Source of the DNA: an uncultured Candidatus Melainabacteria bacterium
GTDB taxonomy: Bacteria > Cyanobacteriota > Vampirovibrionia > Gastranaerophilales > Gastranaerophilaceae
Reading direction: 5' to 3'
DNA: 19,884 nt
NCBI GenBank assembly: GCA_934699705.1
Contig: CAKUXD010000032.1
Location: 1-19,884 of the forward strand
Shown: one piece after another, positions 17,187-19,884 of the stretch
How positions within the stretch are numbered: the stretch's first letter is position 1
Layout of the letters: the number at the start of each line of letters is the position of its first letter
Position numbers and translations under genes: made by a program
Notes under the pieces: generated by a model
What the model was told of the DNA's origin: nothing
What the model saw: the letters and a program-made list of their open reading frames with translations, nothing else
Database searches by the model: none

Positions 17187-17215
17187 ATTATTTCACAAAA
17201 ATTAGACTATTTCAA
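17187..17215 (-). promoter_or_regulatory. eno promoter
   Basis: On the minus strand TTGAAA (17215-17210), a 17-base spacer and AATAAT (17192-17187) give near-consensus -35 and -10 boxes. RNA would begin around 17180, with AAGGAG in a short leader before the eno ATG. Confidence 0.55.
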
Positions 17216-17230
17216 TAGTAATAGTGTTTA

Positions 17231-17239
17231 TGTTATTAT
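17231..17239 (+). promoter_or_regulatory. glmU extended -10 promoter
   Basis: TGTTATTAT on the plus strand matches an extended -10 (TG-N-TATTAT). The best -35 candidate, TTCAAT at 17211-17216, is weak and overlaps the -35 of the divergent eno promoter. RNA would begin about 20 bases before the glmU ATG at 17266. Confidence 0.45.
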
Positions 17240-17265
17240 ATATTTATAAATTAAAGGAGATTGTC

Positions 17266-18549
17266 ATGGGTATTAAATCAATTATTTTAGCTGCTGGTAA
17301 AGGCACAAGAATGAAATCAGAGAAATCAAAAGTATTACATAATATTTTTGACAAAACCTTGTTAGGATATGTGCTGGACTCAGTAAATAATACGCACATG
17401 GTAGAGCAATCATACGTTATTGTCGGACATCAGGCCGAAGCTGTTACTGAATTTGTAAATAAAAATTACAGCAATAACGCAAAAACTCTATTACAAAGTC
17501 CTCAATTGGGGACTGGACATGCCGTTAGTATGGCGTGTAAAGAATTAGAAAATTTTGACGGTGAAGTAATTATTTTATGCGGAGATACTCCGTTAATAAC
17601 ATCTGATACAATTGCTAATTTTATTGATTACCATAAAGAAAACAAAGCTGACATAACTGTTATGAGCGCAATTTTTGAAAATCCTTTCAACTACGGAAGA
17701 ATTATCAGAAATATAGATATGACTTTAAAGAAAATCGTTGAAGAAAAAGACGCAACCTTTGAAGAAAAACAAATTCAAGAAGTAAATGCTGGCATTTATT
17801 GCATAAATTGGCAAAAAGTTAAAAAAGCCTTCACCGAATTGAAAAGTAATAACGCGCAAGGCGAATACTATTTAACTGATATTATCTCTTGGGGCGTAAA
17901 ACACGACTTAAATGTTCAGGCCTACACCCTAAAAGACAATACTGAAATTTTGGGTATAAATTCTAAAATTCAACTTGCAGAAGCCGGAAAAATTTTAAAT
18001 AAACGAACTCTAAAAAGACTAATGAAAAATGGAGTTACAATTGTTGATCCAGACACAACCTGGATTAGCGAAGATACTGAAATCGGAACAGACACTATCG
18101 TTTATCCGTCAGTATTCATTAACGGAAAAAATAAAATTGGTTCAAATTGTTCAATCGGACCTATGGCACACATTAGAGGTAATGTAACAATTGGAAACCA
18201 CGTTAGAGTCGGAAATTTTGTAGAAGTTAAAAATTCAATCATAAAAGACAATACAAATGTTTCTCACTTGAGCTATGTTGGCGATAGCGAAGTTGGTTCT
18301 CACGTAAACATTGGCGCAGGTACAATTACTGCAAACTACAACCCTGTAACTAAAGTTAAAAACAAAACAATAATTGGAGATTACGCAAATACTGGCTCAA
18401 ACTCTGTTTTAGTTGCACCTATTCAACTTGAAGAAGGAGCTTTTGTTGCCGCAGGTTCAGTTGCTACAAAAAATGTTAAAGCCTGGGCTTTAGCTCTTGG
18501 CAGACCAGCTATGAAAATTTTTGAAAATTGGGTAAATAAAATTAAATAG
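17266..18549 (+). CDS. glmU: bifunctional UDP-GlcNAc pyrophosphorylase / GlcN-1-P acetyltransferase
   Basis: GlmU acetylates glucosamine-1-phosphate and then adds UMP to make UDP-GlcNAc, the precursor of peptidoglycan. The 427-aa protein has the uridyltransferase domain at about 1-225 (LAAGKGTRMKSEKSKVLH at 8-25; QLGTGHAV at 80-87; CGDTPL at 105-110). The left-handed beta-helix acetyltransferase domain follows (about 250-420) with hexapeptide repeats and the catalytic His334 in SHLSYVGD; ITANYNP follows near 354-360. It is a little shorter than the E. coli protein (456 aa), mostly at the C-terminus. I start at 17266, not at the in-frame ATG at 17224, because AAAGGAGA is 6-7 bases before it and the family begins just before ILAAGKGTRM. 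Confidence 0.97.
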   Translation: MGIKSIILAAGKGTRMKSEKSKVLHNIFDKTLLGYVLDSVNNTHMVEQSYVIVGHQAEAVTEFVNKNYSNNAKTLLQSPQLGTGHAVSMACKELENFDGEVIILCGDTPLITSDTIANFIDYHKENKADITVMSAIFENPFNYGRIIRNIDMTLKKIVEEKDATFEEKQIQEVNAGIYCINWQKVKKAFTELKSNNAQGEYYLTDIISWGVKHDLNVQAYTLKDNTEILGINSKIQLAEAGKILNKRTLKRLMKNGVTIVDPDTTWISEDTEIGTDTIVYPSVFINGKNKIGSNCSIGPMAHIRGNVTIGNHVRVGNFVEVKNSIIKDNTNVSHLSYVGDSEVGSHVNIGAGTITANYNPVTKVKNKTIIGDYANTGSNSVLVAPIQLEEGAFVAAGSVATKNVKAWALALGRPAMKIFENWVNKIK

Positions 18550-18559
18550 GGGACAAAAA

Positions 18560-19009
18560 ATGGCGATAAAACCTTGGACAGAATATTTTTTAGATCTAGC
18601 TAAAACGTGTGCTAGTCGTTCAAACTGCATTAGAGCACAAGTTGGAGCTGTAATCGTTGGCGAAGACAAAAAAATTAAAGCAACAGGCTACAATGGAACT
18701 CCATCTAAAGTCGAATCCTGTGCAGAACGCGGTTATTGCTACCGCATAGAACATAATATTGAATCTGGCACAAGATACGAAACTTGTCGTTCTATACACG
18801 CAGAACAAAACGCGATTATACAAGCAGGACAAGACCGTTGTAAAGATGCAACGATGTACATTTGGGGACATCAAATGATTTGCATACTTTGCCAAAGATT
18901 TATTGTTCAATCTGGAATCAAAGATGTCTATTTGCAAAAAGACGAAAATAGCGAAGTTCTTCACGTTTCTGTTGATGATATTAGAAAAGATTTAGAAAGC
19001 CACAAGTAA
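18560..19009 (+). CDS. deoxycytidylate deaminase family protein (ComEB/dCMP deaminase type)
   Basis: A 149-aa zinc-dependent deaminase, expected to convert dCMP to dUMP for dTMP synthesis. The N-terminal WTEYFLDLAKTCASRSNCIRAQVGAVIV block is typical. The active site has HAEQNAI with His80 (Zn) and Glu82 (proton shuttle), and a second Zn motif CILC (Cys108, Cys111). The residue before Cys108 is Ile, where most members have Pro (PCxxC). Several extra Cys residues near 54-76 (ESCAERGYCYR, YETCRS) fit the longer loop of dCMP deaminases, which may bind a second metal. It follows glmU by 10 bases with GGGGAC as ribosome site, and the pair ends at the terminator downstream. Substrate is inferred from family. 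Confidence 0.9.
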   Translation: MAIKPWTEYFLDLAKTCASRSNCIRAQVGAVIVGEDKKIKATGYNGTPSKVESCAERGYCYRIEHNIESGTRYETCRSIHAEQNAIIQAGQDRCKDATMYIWGHQMICILCQRFIVQSGIKDVYLQKDENSEVLHVSVDDIRKDLESHK

Positions 19010-19019
19010 GTTATACACA

Positions 19020-19060
19020 AAAAAATGCGGTTTTGAGAAATTCTCAAAACCGCATTTTTT
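19020..19060. terminator. strong bidirectional intrinsic terminator
   Basis: Two perfectly complementary 20-base arms (19020-19039 and 19041-19060) surround a single base; the real loop is probably 3-5 bases. The core is ATGCGGTTTTGAG. The plus strand ends in a run of six T, and the minus strand likewise because the left arm begins with A residues. It serves glmU-deaminase from the left and the convergent 78-aa gene from the right. Confidence 0.93.
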
Positions 19061-19068
19061 AAAACTAA

Positions 19069-19305
19069 TTATTTATACATTCTATTAATTTTATCTTTTC
19101 TAATCTTTGTGTCTAACTTATCTAATTTATCCATCAAAGTATAGTTTAATTTGTCCTTTTGCATTTGTAATGCATTTCTTGTATCCATTGCATGCAAAGC
19201 TCTTAAATCAGTATTAGGTCCAATTGAATTCATCATTGCCAATTGAGAATTAGCGGTATTCATCATTCTAAATGCTGCATCACTTCTACCTACTGCGTAA
19301 ATCAT
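19069..19305 (-). CDS. small Met-rich helical protein of unknown function
   Basis: A 78-aa protein that I do not recognise. It has nine Met residues, no Cys, and no membrane segment or signal peptide. The N-terminal half is polar and Ala/Asn/Met-rich (SDAAFRMMNTANSQLAMMN). The C-terminal half is charged and probably helical (QKDKLNYTLMDKLDKLDTKIRKDK). The ATG is supported by GAGGTAGG just upstream. The stop is nine bases from the bidirectional terminator, an arrangement expected of a real transcribed gene. It is a single-gene unit between the deaminase and the ycf45-like gene. No phage or mobile context is visible. The chance that it is a true gene is good. Confidence 0.7.
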   Translation of the reverse strand: MIYAVGRSDAAFRMMNTANSQLAMMNSIGPNTDLRALHAMDTRNALQMQKDKLNYTLMDKLDKLDTKIRKDKINRMYK

Positions 19306-19536
19306 ATTACCTACCTCTATAAATACTACACTTTATTTTTAACACATTTTTATTAAAAATGCAAATAAAAAAATTTGCTAGTTAAACTAAAATACCGCAA
19401 AGATTTTTTACAAAACAATGTAAACTTTTGTAACGTGAAAGAATTTATCGTTTAAAAGAGTGATAATTGGAATAGAAAAAGTGGTATAATACTAGTGGAT
19501 AAAGTTATTGGTACATACAACAAAAAAAAGGATTAC
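19306..19536. other. intergenic region with divergent starts
   Basis: This A+T-rich gap is the largest in the window (231 bases). It must hold the promoters of the 78-aa gene (minus) and the ycf45-like gene (plus). A 6-bp stem with an all-A loop (19361-19378) is present. No ORF or RNA gene is seen. Confidence 0.6.
19482..19490 (+). promoter_or_regulatory. extended -10 promoter of the ycf45-like gene
   Basis: TGGTATAAT is a perfect extended -10 (TG-N-TATAAT, hexamer at 19485-19490). No good -35 is present 16-18 bases upstream (GATAAT or TGATAA only). RNA would begin near 19497, leaving a leader of about 40 bases with AAAAGGA before the ATG. Confidence 0.6.
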
Positions 19537-19884
19537 ATGAACGATATTCAGCTACAAAACGACTTAGACAGATTAATTGAAGTCTTACCCCCAAAAATTA
19601 CTAAATTACTGACGCACGATGCATTAAACGACGTAATTGAGCTAGTCCTAGATATAGGTCGCTTACCAGAAATAAGACACTCTGGAGGGAAAATCGAAAG
19701 TCTTACTTGTGAACCAATAACTTATGACGATTTAGACTACATCACAACAAGAATACCTGAATTTACATCAGATAATCGTTCTGGTATAGCAGGAACATTG
19801 CACAGAATTAGTGCTATAAGAAACAGACAAGGGCGTGTAATAGGTTTAACATGCAGAATTGGTAGGGTTGTAACAGGTACTATT
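19537..19884 (+). CDS. ycf45: Ycf45-like (R3H/SpoIIIAA-type) AAA ATPase, N-terminal part
   Basis: The reading frame is open for 116 codons to the window edge, so only the N-terminus is seen. It matches what I recall of Ycf45 proteins of Cyanobacteria and algal plastids: an LDRLIEVLPPKI opening, VIELVLDIGRLPEIR, ITYDDLDYITTRIPEFTSDNRSGIAGTLHRISAIRNR and GLTCRIGRVVTGTI, the block that precedes the Walker A motif. The ATPase domain and a C-terminal R3H domain should lie beyond the window. The role is not well established; R3H suggests nucleic-acid binding, and the ATPase part resembles SpoIIIAA. AAAAGGA precedes the ATG by about 6 bases, and an extended -10 promoter lies upstream. Confidence 0.88.
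   Translation, partial: MNDIQLQNDLDRLIEVLPPKITKLLTHDALNDVIELVLDIGRLPEIRHSGGKIESLTCEPITYDDLDYITTRIPEFTSDNRSGIAGTLHRISAIRNRQGRVIGLTCRIGRVVTGTI

Noticed and set aside
17224..17265. Upstream in-frame ATG at 17224 for glmU, adding 14 residues
   Set aside because: The added segment would overlap the promoter -10, and the strong AAAGGAGA site fits only the ATG at 17266.

Overview
This is a low-G+C bacterial chromosome segment (roughly one third G+C by eye), densely packed with housekeeping genes. No gene-free stretch exceeds 300 bases; the largest gap is about 230 bases, just before the last gene. The best taxonomic guess is a non-photosynthetic cyanobacterial relative (Melainabacteria/Vampirovibrionia, Gastranaerophilales-like). 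Reasons: a truncated gene at the right edge encodes the N-terminus of a Ycf45-type ATPase typical of the cyanobacterial lineage; a DUF2993 (LmeA-like) protein and a GerMN protein sit together; and a 544-residue protein begins with an N-terminus (MGLAASQARLL) that I associate with hypothetical proteins from such gut genomes. This is inference from family memory, not a search.

Left block (158-7759, all on the minus strand): prfA, rnpM/ylxR, infB, rbfA, truB, a secreted DUF2993 protein, a membrane-anchored GerMN protein, a HicB-like orphan and an orphan MalG-type sugar ABC permease. Gaps run from a few bases of overlap to 26 bases, and a good extended -10 promoter lies in front of prfA. This looks like one nine-gene transcription unit that begins with translation and ribosome maturation and ends with envelope and transport proteins. 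The usual rimP-nusA part of this cluster is absent; prfA occupies the position next to ylxR.

Middle block (7840-9474): one large gene of unknown function, with predicted helical ends. It lies between the prfA promoter and a clear terminator.

Second minus-strand unit (9610-15796): murA, a small protein made of two copies of an RWY-x-x-DP helical motif, mfd, and a parvulin-type lipoprotein chaperone, ending at a hairpin at 9558-9587. murA and the small gene overlap by 17 bases, and the small gene overlaps mfd as TAATG. eno lies upstream (15857-17158) with its own promoter.

Right block: glmU and a dCMP-deaminase-family gene run on the plus strand, diverging from eno. They end at a strong bidirectional terminator shared with a convergent 78-residue Met-rich orphan gene. 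Last comes the ycf45-like gene, behind an extended -10 promoter and cut by the window edge. glmU makes UDP-GlcNAc and murA uses it for peptidoglycan, so the two genes flanking eno serve consecutive parts of one pathway. I saw no tRNA, rRNA, CRISPR array, insertion sequence or prophage. Most of the window is ordinary; the second-look items are the unrecognised proteins and a few regulatory or structural oddities.
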